Source: Jiangella aurantiaca
Lineage (GTDB): Bacteria > Actinomycetota > Actinomycetes > Jiangellales > Jiangellaceae
Reading direction: 5' to 3'
NCBI RefSeq assembly: GCF_004349105.1
Contig: NZ_SMLB01000001.1
Span: 62,001-126,000, forward strand
DNA length: 64,000 nucleotides
Positions 41,288 through 49,580 of the stretch are shown here, piece by piece; positions within the stretch are counted from its first letter, which is position 1; each line of letters starts with the position of its first letter. A program made the position numbers and the translations under genes. The notes beneath the pieces were generated by a model. The model had not been told where the DNA came from. It worked only from the letters and a program-made list of their open reading frames with translations, and searched no databases.

Positions 41288-42407
41288 TCTCGTCGACGAC
41301 GACGTCCGGCTGTTCGAGGGCGGCGAAGTGGCCGCCGCGGGCCGGCTCGTTCCAGTGCCGGATGTTCGTGAACCGGCGCTCCGCCCATCGCCGCGACGGC
41401 CGCTGCAGTTCCTTCGGGAACACCGTGCACCCGGCCGGGACGTCGACGGCGACGCCGGCGCTGCCGGAGATCCACTCGTCGACCTGGCGGATGCTCTCCC
41501 AGTACAGCCGCGCGGCCGACGCGCCGGCGGCGGGCAGCCAGTAGAGCATGACGGTGTCGAGCAGCTCGTCCCGGCTGACGACGGAGTCGAGCGAGCCGTC
41601 ATGGTCGGCCCAGAACCAGTACTTCTCCGCGATCCACGCGCACAGCGCCGCCGGCGAGTCGACCAGCCCGTAGCCGACGGTCTGCGGCCGGGTGGCCTGC
41701 TGCCGCGAGTAGCCCGAGCCCCACTCGTCGGCCTCGCGCAGGCTGTCCAGTGCCGACCGTTCGGCGTCGGTGAGGTCGTCGAAGGTGGCGGGGTCGGGCG
41801 GCGCGAGCGGCGGCATCAGGTGGATCCCGGCGACGCGGTCGGGATGCGCGACGCCGAGCAACGTGGACACCGTCGTGCCCCAGTCGCTGCCCTGCGCGCC
41901 GTAGCGGTCGTAGCCGAGCCGCTCCATGAGCGTCGCCCATGCCACGGCGATCCGCTCGACGCCCCAGCCGGTGCGGGCGGGCTTGTCGCTGAACCCGTAC
42001 CCGGGCAGCGACGGGACGACGACGTGGAAGGCGTCGGCCGCGCTGCCGCCGTAGGCCACAGGATCGGTGAGCGGCCCGATGACCTTGCGGAACTCCAGGA
42101 TCGAGCCCGGCCAGCCGTGCGTCAGCACCAGCGGGAACGCGTCGTCGTGCGGTGAGCGGACGTGCAGCAGGTGGATGCCCAGCCCGTCGACGACCGTCCG
42201 GAACTGCGGCAGCCCGTTCAGCCAGCCCTCCGCGCGCCGCCAGTCGTACCCCGCCGCCCAGTACTCGCAGAGGTCGCGTAGGTAGTCCAGTGGCACGCCC
42301 TGCGACCAGTCGTCGACGGTGGCCGGCTCGGGCCAGCGGGTGGCGCGCAATCGCCGGCGGAGGTCGTCGAGCTGGTCGTCGGGGACGTCGATGCGGAACG
42401 GTTCCAC
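41259..42407 (-). CDS. Epoxide hydrolase, alpha/beta fold with EHN domain
   Basis: Hydrolyses epoxides to diols through a covalent ester. The N-terminal EHN motif FRIDVPDDQLDDLRRRLRAT is followed by oxyanion HGWPGS, nucleophile Asp in GSDWGT, and the terminal His in GGHFAALEQPD. GTG 42407 is chosen because TAGGGT lies 7 nt upstream, a classical leaderless arrangement; an ATG at 42458 would place that box inside the gene. At 382 aa it matches microsomal-type bacterial enzymes. Unrelated to glycan synthesis. Confidence 0.9.
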   Translation of the reverse strand: MEPFRIDVPDDQLDDLRRRLRATRWPEPATVDDWSQGVPLDYLRDLCEYWAAGYDWRRAEGWLNGLPQFRTVVDGLGIHLLHVRSPHDDAFPLVLTHGWPGSILEFRKVIGPLTDPVAYGGSAADAFHVVVPSLPGYGFSDKPARTGWGVERIAVAWATLMERLGYDRYGAQGSDWGTTVSTLLGVAHPDRVAGIHLMPPLAPPDPATFDDLTDAERSALDSLREADEWGSGYSRQQATRPQTVGYGLVDSPAALCAWIAEKYWFWADHDGSLDSVVSRDELLDTVMLYWLPAAGASAARLYWESIRQVDEWISGSAGVAVDVPAGCTVFPKELQRPSRRWAERRFTNIRHWNEPARGGHFAALEQPDVVVDEIRTFFRLLR

Positions 42408-42414
42408 ACGCACG

Positions 42415-42420
42415 ACCCTA
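42415..42420 (-). promoter_or_regulatory. -10 box of the epoxide hydrolase gene
   Basis: TAGGGT ends 7 nt before GTG 42407 on the minus strand and decides the start. No canonical -35 is seen. Confidence 0.55.
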
Positions 42421-42545
42421 CGGGCGGTCACCGACAGGTTCGGGTGCGCTTCATCCACTCATCACCGCGGCGACGGCTGCTGGTGCCCATCGCTCACTAG
42501 CGTCCCCGCTGACCACTCACCGCCGCACGAGGAGATGGGGACGCC

Positions 42546-43751
42546 ATGAGCGAGCACGACCAGCAGCCGGCCGAGCAGGAGCCCGGCTGGGACCGGCGCG
42601 ACTTCGTCCGGATGGGCGGCCTGGGCACTGCCGCCCTCGCGCTCGGCGCCACCGGCGCGCTCGCGGGCGCGGCGCCGGCCGGCGCGACGGACGACGACCG
42701 GCCGCTGCGGTTCAAGGCCGACGGCACATTCACGATCGTCCAGTTCAACGACACCCAGGACGACGAGCGCATCGACCGGCGCACGATCGAGCTGATGGAG
42801 AAGGTCCTCGACAGCGAGCGGCCCGACCTCGTCGTCCACAACGGCGACAACATCACCGGCGGCTGCGCGAACGCCACCGAGATGAAGCAGGCGATGAACA
42901 ACATCGTCCAGCCGATGGAGGAGCGGCGGATCCCGTGGGTGATCACCTACGGCAACCACGACGAGGACTCCACGCCGGACACCGGGATGGACGAGGAAGC
43001 CATGCTGGCCTTCTACCGGTCCTACGGCTACAACCTGAACCAGCCGAGCCCGCGCGGCGTCACCGGCTCGGGCAACATGAACCTGCTGATCCGCGGCTCC
43101 CGCGGCCAGCGTCCCGCGTTCAACCTGTTCCTGCTGGACAGTGGCCGGTACGCCCCGGAGACCATCGCCGGGCAGGACTTCGCCGGCTACCCGACGTGGG
43201 ACTGGCTGCGGATGAACCAGGTGCACTGGTACACCGAGACCTCCGAGCTGGTGGAGAAGCGGGCCGGGTACAAGGTCCCGGCGCTGATGTTCATCCACAT
43301 CCCGCTCTGGGAGTACCGCTTCATGTGGTTCGCCAGCGTCGACAGTCGCACCGCTGCCGACCACGAGCGCGCCGTCGCCAAGCACGGCATCGTGGGCGAG
43401 CGCAACGAGGACGAGTGCCCCGGGCCGTTCAACAGCGGCATGTTCTCCGCCATCCTCGACCGCGGCGACGTCCGTGGCGTGTTCTGCGGCCACGACCACG
43501 TCAACACCTACATGGGCAACTACTACGGCGTCATGCTCGGGTACTCGGGCAACACCGGCTTCGGCACGTACGGCCTCAGCGGCGCCGAGCGGAACCGGCT
43601 GCGCGGCGCCCGTGTCTTCAACCTCACCCAGCAGGGCGACGACGTCGACATCGAGACGCACATGGTGTTCGCGGGCGACCTCGGCATCGACCTCACGGCG
43701 AACGACCAGAGCGTCGACCCGCTGCCGCTGCCGGGCTCGCGCCGCAAGTAG
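42546..43751 (+). CDS. Tat-exported metallophosphatase (calcineurin-like)
   Basis: A twin-arginine signal RRDFVRMGGLGTAALALGAT predicts export of the folded enzyme. The metal-binding blocks of the calcineurin-like superfamily are in order: IVQFNDTQD, VVHNGDNITGG, YGNHDED, FIHIPLWE and FCGHDHVN. At 401 aa with the DTQ variant of block 1 it resembles purple-acid/Dcr2-like phosphatases. ATG 42546 has GGGGA about 4 nt upstream. Substrate unknown. It is followed by a large palindrome. Confidence 0.9.
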   Translation: MSEHDQQPAEQEPGWDRRDFVRMGGLGTAALALGATGALAGAAPAGATDDDRPLRFKADGTFTIVQFNDTQDDERIDRRTIELMEKVLDSERPDLVVHNGDNITGGCANATEMKQAMNNIVQPMEERRIPWVITYGNHDEDSTPDTGMDEEAMLAFYRSYGYNLNQPSPRGVTGSGNMNLLIRGSRGQRPAFNLFLLDSGRYAPETIAGQDFAGYPTWDWLRMNQVHWYTETSELVEKRAGYKVPALMFIHIPLWEYRFMWFASVDSRTAADHERAVAKHGIVGERNEDECPGPFNSGMFSAILDRGDVRGVFCGHDHVNTYMGNYYGVMLGYSGNTGFGTYGLSGAERNRLRGARVFNLTQQGDDVDIETHMVFAGDLGIDLTANDQSVDPLPLPGSRRK

Positions 43752-43774
43752 GGCGTCTCTCGTCGCCCCGCCGC

Positions 43775-43846
43775 GTTGATCTTGGAGTAACTGGGGGATC
43801 AACCGGACGAATCGCCCGGCAACTCCCCGGTTACTCCAAGATCGAC
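43775..43846. terminator. Large palindrome between convergent genes, family C
   Basis: The arms 43775-43796 and 43825-43846 pair over 22 bp with two mismatches (core GATCTTGGAGTAAC and GTTACTCCAAGATC) around a 28-nt loop. It lies between the metallophosphatase stop and the acetoacetyl-CoA synthetase stop. It may be a bidirectional terminator or a REP-like element; only one copy is in the window. Confidence 0.65.
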
Positions 43847-43903
43847 TTGGGCTGGTGGCGTCGCGGGCGCTGGGCGGCCTGGGCAGCCTCGCGGCCGGGC
43901 CCG

Positions 43904-45865
43904 TCAGCGGGCGCCGGCCAGGGCGACGAAGGGGTCGAGGGCCGCGGGGTTGCGCAGCGCCTCGCGGCTGACCGCCTTCTCGGGCGCTACCCCGGCGAGG
44001 ATCCGCTTCACCGGGACCTCGCACTTCTTGCCCGTCAGGGTCCGCGGCACGTCGCCGACCGCCACGAAGCGGTCGGGGACGTGCCGCGGCGACAGCTCCG
44101 CGCGCAGCGCCTTGCGCAGCTCCGGCTCGACCTCGTCGAGCGCCACACCCGGCGCCAGCACCAGGAAGCAGAGCAGCTCGCCGTCGGACGAACCCGCGCT
44201 GGACGTGTCGATGACCAGCGAGTCCAGCACGGCCGGGTGGGCCTCGACGACGCGGTAGAACTCGGCGGTGCCCATGCGGACGCCCCCGCGGTTGAGGGTG
44301 GAGTCGCTGCGGCCGTGGATGACGGCGGACCCGCGCGGCGTGATGGTGATCCAGTCGCCGTGCCGCCAGACACCCGGGAAGTCCTCGAAGTAGGCCGCCC
44401 GCAGCCGTGAGCCGTCGGTGTCGCCCCAGAAGGAGACCGGCATCGACGGCAGCGGCGCGGTGAGCACCAGCTCGCCGACCTCGCCGATGACGGGGTGCCC
44501 GGCCTCGTCGAACGCGGCAAGTGCTGCGCCCAGCGCCGGCCGGGACAGCTCGCCCAGCCACACCGGCACGTCCGGCGCCGGGCCGACGAACGCGGTGCAC
44601 GCGTCGGTACCCCCGGAGAGGCTGGCGATCTGCACCGACGGGCCGAGGTTGCGGCTCAGCCAGCGGAAGCCGTCGGTCGACAACGGTGCGCCGGTGCTGC
44701 CCACCGCGCGCAGCTCCGGCAGCGCCGACGGGTCCAGCGTCAGGCCGTCCTTGAGGCAGGCCTGCACGAACGGCGCCGACGTGCCGGAGACGGCGACGCG
44801 CTCCTCGGCCGCCAGGTCCCACAGCGACCGCAGCGACGGATGACCCGGGCTGCCGTCGTACAGCACCACCGTCGAGCCGACGAGCAGGCCGCCGATGAGG
44901 AAGTTCCACATCATCCAGCCGGTGGTGGTGAACCAGAAGAACCGCTCGCCGGGCTTCAGGTCCAGCTGCAGGCCGACCGCCTTGACGTGCTCCAGCACGA
45001 TGCCGCCGTGGCCCTGGACGATGCCCTTCGGCAGGCCGGTCGTGCCGGACGAGTACAGCACCCAGAGCGGGTGGTCGAACGGCACCGCCTCGAACTCAAG
45101 CGGCGCGCCGTCGTGCCGGGCCAGCAGGTCGTCGAAGCCCACGGCGTCCGGGAGCGCCGCGCCGCCGAACGGGATGCCGACGACGGCGCGGACGGTGGGC
45201 AGCTGGGCCCGCAGCGCTGCCACCGTCGGCCGGACGTCGACCGCCTTGCCGTTGTAGACGTAGCCGTCGCAGGCCACCAGCACCACCGGCTCGATCTGCG
45301 CGAACCGGTCCGCCGCCGCGCGCACGCCGAAGTCGGGGGAGCAGGACGACCAGACGGCGCCCAGACTGGCCGTGGCCAAGAACGCGACCAGCGTCTGCGG
45401 CGCGTTGGGCACCAGCGCGGCCACGCGGTCGCCGCGGCCGACGCCGAGCTCGGCCAGGGCGGCGCACATCGCGGCGACCCGCCGGCGCAGCTCGCCGTAC
45501 GTCAGCTCCGTCCGCAGCCCGTCCTCGCGGCGGAAGATCACCGCGACGTCGTCGTCGCCCTTGCCGTCGCCGGGGCGCAGCGCTTGCTCGGCGTAGTTGA
45601 GCGTCGCGCCGGGGAACCAGCGGGTTTCCGGCATCGCGACGTCGGGCAGCACGTCGTCGGGCGGGGAGTGGAACGTGACGTCGAAGAAGCGGGCGACCGC
45701 GCCCCAGAACGCGCCCGGCTCGCCGACCGACCAGCGCCACAGCTCGTCGTAGTCGGCGGCGTCGACCAGGCCCTCGTCGCGCAGCCAGCTGCGGAACGCG
45801 GCCATCCGGCTCGCGGCCACCCGCTCCGGATCGGGCCGCCACACGACCTCGGCGTCGTCGCTCAT
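43904..45865 (-). CDS. Acetoacetyl-CoA synthetase
   Basis: Adenylates acetoacetate and transfers it to CoA. The 653-aa length and N-terminal region (WRPDPERVAASRMAAFRSWL, RWFPGATLNYAEQAL) fit AacS rather than acetyl-CoA synthetase. The ATP motif is LYSSGTTGLPKGIVQGHGG, followed by FFWFTTTGWMMWNF, the adenylate motif GDWITITPRGSAVIHGRSD, and the acetyl-site Lys region LTGKKCEVPVKRIL. ATG 45865 lies 7 nt after TAGGTT, suggesting a leaderless transcript. Likely role is ketone-body or PHB-derived acetoacetate use. Confidence 0.93.
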   Translation of the reverse strand: MSDDAEVVWRPDPERVAASRMAAFRSWLRDEGLVDAADYDELWRWSVGEPGAFWGAVARFFDVTFHSPPDDVLPDVAMPETRWFPGATLNYAEQALRPGDGKGDDDVAVIFRREDGLRTELTYGELRRRVAAMCAALAELGVGRGDRVAALVPNAPQTLVAFLATASLGAVWSSCSPDFGVRAAADRFAQIEPVVLVACDGYVYNGKAVDVRPTVAALRAQLPTVRAVVGIPFGGAALPDAVGFDDLLARHDGAPLEFEAVPFDHPLWVLYSSGTTGLPKGIVQGHGGIVLEHVKAVGLQLDLKPGERFFWFTTTGWMMWNFLIGGLLVGSTVVLYDGSPGHPSLRSLWDLAAEERVAVSGTSAPFVQACLKDGLTLDPSALPELRAVGSTGAPLSTDGFRWLSRNLGPSVQIASLSGGTDACTAFVGPAPDVPVWLGELSRPALGAALAAFDEAGHPVIGEVGELVLTAPLPSMPVSFWGDTDGSRLRAAYFEDFPGVWRHGDWITITPRGSAVIHGRSDSTLNRGGVRMGTAEFYRVVEAHPAVLDSLVIDTSSAGSSDGELLCFLVLAPGVALDEVEPELRKALRAELSPRHVPDRFVAVGDVPRTLTGKKCEVPVKRILAGVAPEKAVSREALRNPAALDPFVALAGAR

Positions 45866-45872
45866 GCGGCTC

Positions 45873-45878
45873 AACCTA
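45873..45878 (-). promoter_or_regulatory. -10 box of the acetoacetyl-CoA synthetase gene
   Basis: TAGGTT on the minus strand ends 7 nt before ATG 45865; no Shine-Dalgarno is present. Confidence 0.5.
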
Positions 45879-45936
45879 ACGCAACGCGGATCGGGCCTGC
45901 GCACGTCCAACGAGTGAGCCCGGAGAGGACGGAACC

Positions 45937-46536
45937 ATGCGGTCGAGACGATGGTGGCGGGTGCTGCCCGCCGCACTGCTGGTCGCCCTGTCCGTCGGGT
46001 GCGCCGGACAGCAGGACGATGTGACGGCGGCACCGTCGCCCGAGCCGCCGAGCTGGCAGGAGCGGGTCCTCCCCGACGAACGGACGACGATCCGCCCGTC
46101 GCCCGAGGTGGCGGCCGCGACCGAACTCGTCCTCCAAGTGTTCGCCGACCCGAGCCGGGACGCGATCTGGGCCAAGTACCACTACACCGACGGCGGCGAT
46201 GGTGTCGTGGTGAACCTCGTGGCCGGCTGGGAGAACACGGTTGTCGGGCCGGAGATCCGACGGGTGATCGCCACGGCGCCGGCGCCGGTCGAGGTGCGAG
46301 AGGTCGAGCACAGCCACGACGACCTCATGCAGCCCGTCTTCGACCTCTTCGGCGAGGAGCCGCGCTCCTTCGCCGGCGCCTCGATGACGACGGCGTCAGT
46401 GGACGCGGAGCGGAACGCACTCGTCGTCGGGTTGACACGAGTCGACGAGGAGTCCGTCGCCGCGGTCACCGAGCTGTTCGGCCCGGACGTCTACGTGCGC
46501 CAGGGAGTGCAAGCGACATTAGCGCCGGCTTGGTGA
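45937..46536 (+). CDS. Hypothetical lipoprotein
   Basis: A 199-aa protein with a basic N-terminus (MRSRRWWRV), a hydrophobic core and lipobox Leu-Ser-Val-Gly-Cys (Cys22), so it should be lipid-anchored outside the membrane. The mature part (ERVLPDERTTIRPSPEVAAA, WAKYHYTDGGDGVVVNLVAG) has mixed alpha/beta character and no recognised domain. A region with GGAGAGGACGGA precedes the ATG. The stop abuts the convergent dehydrogenase stop. Function unknown. Confidence 0.75.
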   Translation: MRSRRWWRVLPAALLVALSVGCAGQQDDVTAAPSPEPPSWQERVLPDERTTIRPSPEVAAATELVLQVFADPSRDAIWAKYHYTDGGDGVVVNLVAGWENTVVGPEIRRVIATAPAPVEVREVEHSHDDLMQPVFDLFGEEPRSFAGASMTTASVDAERNALVVGLTRVDEESVAAVTELFGPDVYVRQGVQATLAPAW

Positions 46537-47820
46537 TCACATGTGCTCGACGTTGTCGCCCAGTGGGGTGATGCCACGGGTGTCGAAGACCCGCTTGGCG
46601 CTCTTGGCGATGAGGTTGCCGTCGTAGTCGCTGTGCGGCTGCAGGACGACGGTGAGGTCGGCCGTGGCCAGCGCGGCCTCGAGGTCGGGCACGGACTCGA
46701 GGACGGTGTCGTCGACCTTCCAGGTGGGGACCTTGGGGTCGTGGAAGACGACGTTGGCGCCGAGCGAGGCGAGCCGCTTGGCCAGCGGGACGGCGGGCGA
46801 CTCGCGCTGGTCGGCGATGTCGGGCTTGTACGTGACGCCGAGCAGCAGGACGGTCGAGCCGTTCAGCGCCTTGCCGTCGACGTTGAGCAGGTTCTGGATC
46901 CGCTGGACGACGTACGCCGGCATGGTGGCGTTGATCTCCTGCGCCAGCTCGACGAACCGGAACGGGTAGCCGAGGCGCACGCGCACGTTGTGGCTCAGGT
47001 AGTTCGGGTCGATCGGGATGCAGTGCCCGCCGACGCCCGGGCCGGGGTAGAACGCCTGGAAGCCGAACGGCTTGGTCTTGGCCAGCCGGATGACGTCCCA
47101 GAGGTCGATGCCGAGCTCGTGGCAGAACCGCGCCATCTCGTTGACCAGCGCGATGTTGACGTGCCGGTAGGTGTTCTCGAGCAGCTTCGCGGTCTCGGCC
47201 TCGCGGGTGCCCTTGGCCTCGACGACGGTGTCGACGAAGCGGCGGTAGAACGTGGCCGCCCGCTCGGTGCAGGCCGGCGTCTGGCCGCCGACGACCTTGG
47301 GGGTGTTGCGCATGCCGAACTTCGGGTTGCCCGGGTCGATGCGCTCGGGCGAGAACGCGAGGTGGAAGTCGCGGCCGGCGGCCAGCCCGGAGGCCTCCTC
47401 CAGCATCGGCCGGACCACCTCGTCGGTAGTGCCAGGGTAGGTGGTGGACTCCAGCACCACCAGCATGCCGGCGGACAGGTGCCGGCCGACCGTGGCGACC
47501 GCGGCTTTGACGGCGCCGAGGTCGGGCCCGCCGTCGTCGGACAGCGGCGTCGGCACGCAGATGACGATGGCGTCGGCACCGTCGAGGTCGGCCTCGTCCG
47601 CCGTCGCCCGGAAACCCGCCGCCCGCATCTCCGCGATGTCGGCGTCGGAGAGGTCGTCGACGTGCGACCGGCCCTCGTTCAGACCTTCGACGACCTTGGC
47701 GCTGACGTCGAAACCCATGACCTGCAAGCCGGACCGGCTGGCCTCCTGTGCCAGCGGCAAGCCCACGTAACCCAGTCCAACCACTGCGACATCTGTCGAC
47801 ACTGCTTCGTTCCCGTCCAT
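46537..47820 (-). CDS. wbpA: UDP-N-acetylglucosamine 6-dehydrogenase, WbpA type
   Basis: NAD-dependent oxidation of UDP-GlcNAc to UDP-GlcNAcA, the entry step for the WlbA/C/B enzymes at 25.5-28.2 kb. The 427-aa protein has AVVGLGYVGLPLAQEASRSG, ICVPTPLSDDGGPD, the STTYPGTT loop, SPERIDPGN and catalytic GGHCIPIDPNYLS (Cys267), the form typical of WbpA. ATG 47820 is used; GTG 47802 is also in frame. A palindromic site lies in the divergent region with the next gene. UDP-ManNAc as substrate cannot be excluded. Confidence 0.88.
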   Translation of the reverse strand: MDGNEAVSTDVAVVGLGYVGLPLAQEASRSGLQVMGFDVSAKVVEGLNEGRSHVDDLSDADIAEMRAAGFRATADEADLDGADAIVICVPTPLSDDGGPDLGAVKAAVATVGRHLSAGMLVVLESTTYPGTTDEVVRPMLEEASGLAAGRDFHLAFSPERIDPGNPKFGMRNTPKVVGGQTPACTERAATFYRRFVDTVVEAKGTREAETAKLLENTYRHVNIALVNEMARFCHELGIDLWDVIRLAKTKPFGFQAFYPGPGVGGHCIPIDPNYLSHNVRVRLGYPFRFVELAQEINATMPAYVVQRIQNLLNVDGKALNGSTVLLLGVTYKPDIADQRESPAVPLAKRLASLGANVVFHDPKVPTWKVDDTVLESVPDLEAALATADLTVVLQPHSDYDGNLIAKSAKRVFDTRGITPLGDNVEHM

Positions 47821-47899
47821 GTGGCGCTCGTGACCGGACGACTTTACAGCAGGTCTGGGCGGAGAGCGCTTCCCACGCCCCGCGGCACCCGTCCGGATG

Positions 47900-47915
47900 A
47901 TGAGAGCACTCTCAT
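47900..47915. promoter_or_regulatory. Palindromic operator candidate between divergent genes
   Basis: ATGAGAG-CA-CTCTCAT is a perfect 16-bp palindrome, 80 nt upstream of the wbpA-like start and 56 nt upstream of the phosphotransferase start. Confidence 0.4.
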
Positions 47916-47958
47916 GAAATTCCCCTCCAAACCGGGCTGAACCGCGACGTCGCGCTGG

Positions 47959-47964
47959 TAGATA
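47959..47964 (+). promoter_or_regulatory. -10 box of the phosphotransferase gene
   Basis: TAGATA ends 6 nt before ATG 47971, favouring a leaderless transcript and this start over GTG 47968. Confidence 0.5.
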
Positions 47965-47970
47965 TATGTG

Positions 47971-49101
47971 ATGCATGCCGCCTCCGACGCCGTCCGGTCC
48001 CTCGAATGGGCCGCTGTGATCGAGCGGACGACGGAGAGTCTGCCGTCCGCTCGGGGCGTCGCCCGGCTGCGCCGCCGGCACTTCTTCCACGACAACCGCA
48101 TCGCCTTCTCCGTCCGGCTGGATCCGGCGACCCCGTTCCCGTCCAGCGGCGTCTTTGTCGACCAGCGCACCGGGGCGTCCGTTCTGGTCGCGGGCGACCG
48201 GCCGCCGGTGCGGTCGGCGGCCGTCGCGGACGTCGTCCTCGCCGGGGCGATGCGCACCGCCGAGCAACTGCGGTTCCGCGCCTTCTATGTCACCGAGATG
48301 CACCGGACCCTCGTCGTGCAGCAGCGATTCGCCCCCGGGACGCCGACGCCGCTGGTCGCGGGCAGTGCGCACCAGCGGGCGCTGGCCGGCCGCACGCCGT
48401 TCGCCGTCCCCCGGGTGCTGGAGAGCGGGCTGGCCGGGCAGGGGCTCTCCGGCGATGCCGTCGTCGACTGGCTGGTCGAGGAGGCCGTCGACGGCGCGGC
48501 CGTCCGACCCGAGGACGCCGAGGACACCGTCCACGAACTGCTCGCCCTGCTGGGCGAGACCTGGCAGCGGCTGGGCGTGACGCATGAGCCGCTCGGCGGC
48601 GAGCAGCGGTCCCGCGCGCTGGCCGCGTTCTCCAGCCTGGCCGACGCCCCGCCGCGCGACAGCTGGCCCGGCGACCTCGACCCGCACGGCGTCTTGCTGC
48701 GCGCCCGCGCCCTGCTCGACGACGCACGGCCGCTCACCGTCGGGCTCAGCCACGGCGACCCCGGCCTGGGCAACGTACTGCGGACGACCGGCGGCCGGCT
48801 GGCCCTGGTCGACTGGGAGGACGCCGGCTACCGGCCGCTCGCCCACGACGTGCTCAAGGTGCTGATGTCCGCGCCCGACCCGTTGGCCCTCGTGGCGGCG
48901 CTGGAGGCGCCGGCGTCGCTGCGGCCCGCCCTGACCTCCGCCGGCGCCGTCCCGTGGCGGCTCCAGGTCGCGGTCGCGCTGCTGCTGTTCCTGAGCGGCT
49001 GGCGCAACCGTTACTTCCGCGCCGTCAAGCGGGGCAGTGGCAGGGTCGCCAGCCGGCGCATACACACGATGCTCGCCATGCTCGACGACCTGCTGCCGTG
49101 A
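47971..49101 (+). CDS. APH-like phosphotransferase (aminoglycoside/choline kinase fold)
   Basis: A 376-aa predicted small-molecule kinase. The catalytic loop is SHGDPGLGN (Asp base, Asn metal ligand), and the DFG-equivalent is ALVDWEDAGYRPLAHD. The C-terminal region contains two hydrophobic helices (WRLQVAVALLLFLSGWRNRY). The N-terminal lobe is weakly conserved. Antibiotic resistance is unlikely on context; a sugar, nucleoside or lipid acceptor is more plausible. Divergent from the wbpA-like gene and followed by about 480 bp of repeats. Confidence 0.75.
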   Translation: MHAASDAVRSLEWAAVIERTTESLPSARGVARLRRRHFFHDNRIAFSVRLDPATPFPSSGVFVDQRTGASVLVAGDRPPVRSAAVADVVLAGAMRTAEQLRFRAFYVTEMHRTLVVQQRFAPGTPTPLVAGSAHQRALAGRTPFAVPRVLESGLAGQGLSGDAVVDWLVEEAVDGAAVRPEDAEDTVHELLALLGETWQRLGVTHEPLGGEQRSRALAAFSSLADAPPRDSWPGDLDPHGVLLRARALLDDARPLTVGLSHGDPGLGNVLRTTGGRLALVDWEDAGYRPLAHDVLKVLMSAPDPLALVAALEAPASLRPALTSAGAVPWRLQVAVALLLFLSGWRNRYFRAVKRGSGRVASRRIHTMLAMLDDLLP

Positions 49102-49237
49102 GCAGCGCCCCGTATGGGAAGGAGTCGCGTCGGGTTTCGACCGTTCGCCGAAGTTTGCCGCGTTGGGGGAGTGTGGCGACGGGCCGGTCCGGGTTCGGCT
49201 GGAGCGTCCACATGGTGAGATTTGCTGGCGTTTCGCG

Positions 49238-49310
49238 GGCCATCATGAGGTTTTCTGGAGCCTCACCACGCCTGTAATCGTGTTGAGGCTCGGGTGATCC
49301 TGGTGATGTA
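49238..49310 (-). repeat. Interspersed palindromic repeat, family B copy 2
   Basis: The reverse complement matches 19296-19368 at 68 of 73 positions by manual alignment. Internal arms GAGCCTCAACACG / CGTGGTGAGGCTC differ by one base. Confidence 0.85.
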
Positions 49311-49411
49311 CGCAATCCTTGATGATCATCGCTGTCCACAGGCGCCAACGGCACACCGGACCACGCCAAGCGACCTCGAGCTGTGCCCAGACGCGCCCCG
49401 TCCCCTGATAG

Positions 49412-49514
49412 CTGCCCGTTCTTAGGCCGCGGGGCCGCCGGTCAAGCGGTCATCGCCGCGCGAAGCGCCAATAGTCCGCTTGAGGCGCGGTTTCGCGGCC
49501 AAGAGAATGGGCAG
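49412..49514. repeat. Inverted repeat, family D
   Basis: The left end begins CTGCCCGTTCTTAGGCCGCG. The right end, read on the other strand, begins CTGCCCATTCTCTTGGCCGC. Ends about 20 nt long enclose about 60 bp, like the termini of a small mobile or REP-type element. The right part matches 19252-19287. Confidence 0.65.
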
Positions 49515-49580
49515 CAGGGGGACGGCGACGGTACGACCTCGACGAACGTACGCCCGGCCAACGCCGTACACCAGGCATAC

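Larger units (their letters stand above)
49102..49580. other. 479-bp non-coding region with dispersed repeats
   Basis: No credible gene. It carries one family B repeat (49238-49310) and one family D inverted repeat (49412-49514), the same pair found at 19.25-19.37 kb but in the opposite orientation and about 160 bp further apart. Short open frames here read through the repeats only. Confidence 0.7.

Noticed and set aside
42408-42458. ATG 42458 as start of the epoxide hydrolase
   Set aside because: The TAGGGT -10 box would fall inside the coding region; GTG 42407 gives the normal family length.
47971-49101. Calling the APH-like gene an antibiotic-resistance gene
   Set aside because: Only fold-level motifs match; context is polysaccharide synthesis.
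49037-49297. Short plus-strand frames after the phosphotransferase gene
   Set aside because: They read through the family B repeat and lack domain character or a ribosome-binding site; the shared SGASPRL ending comes from the repeat.
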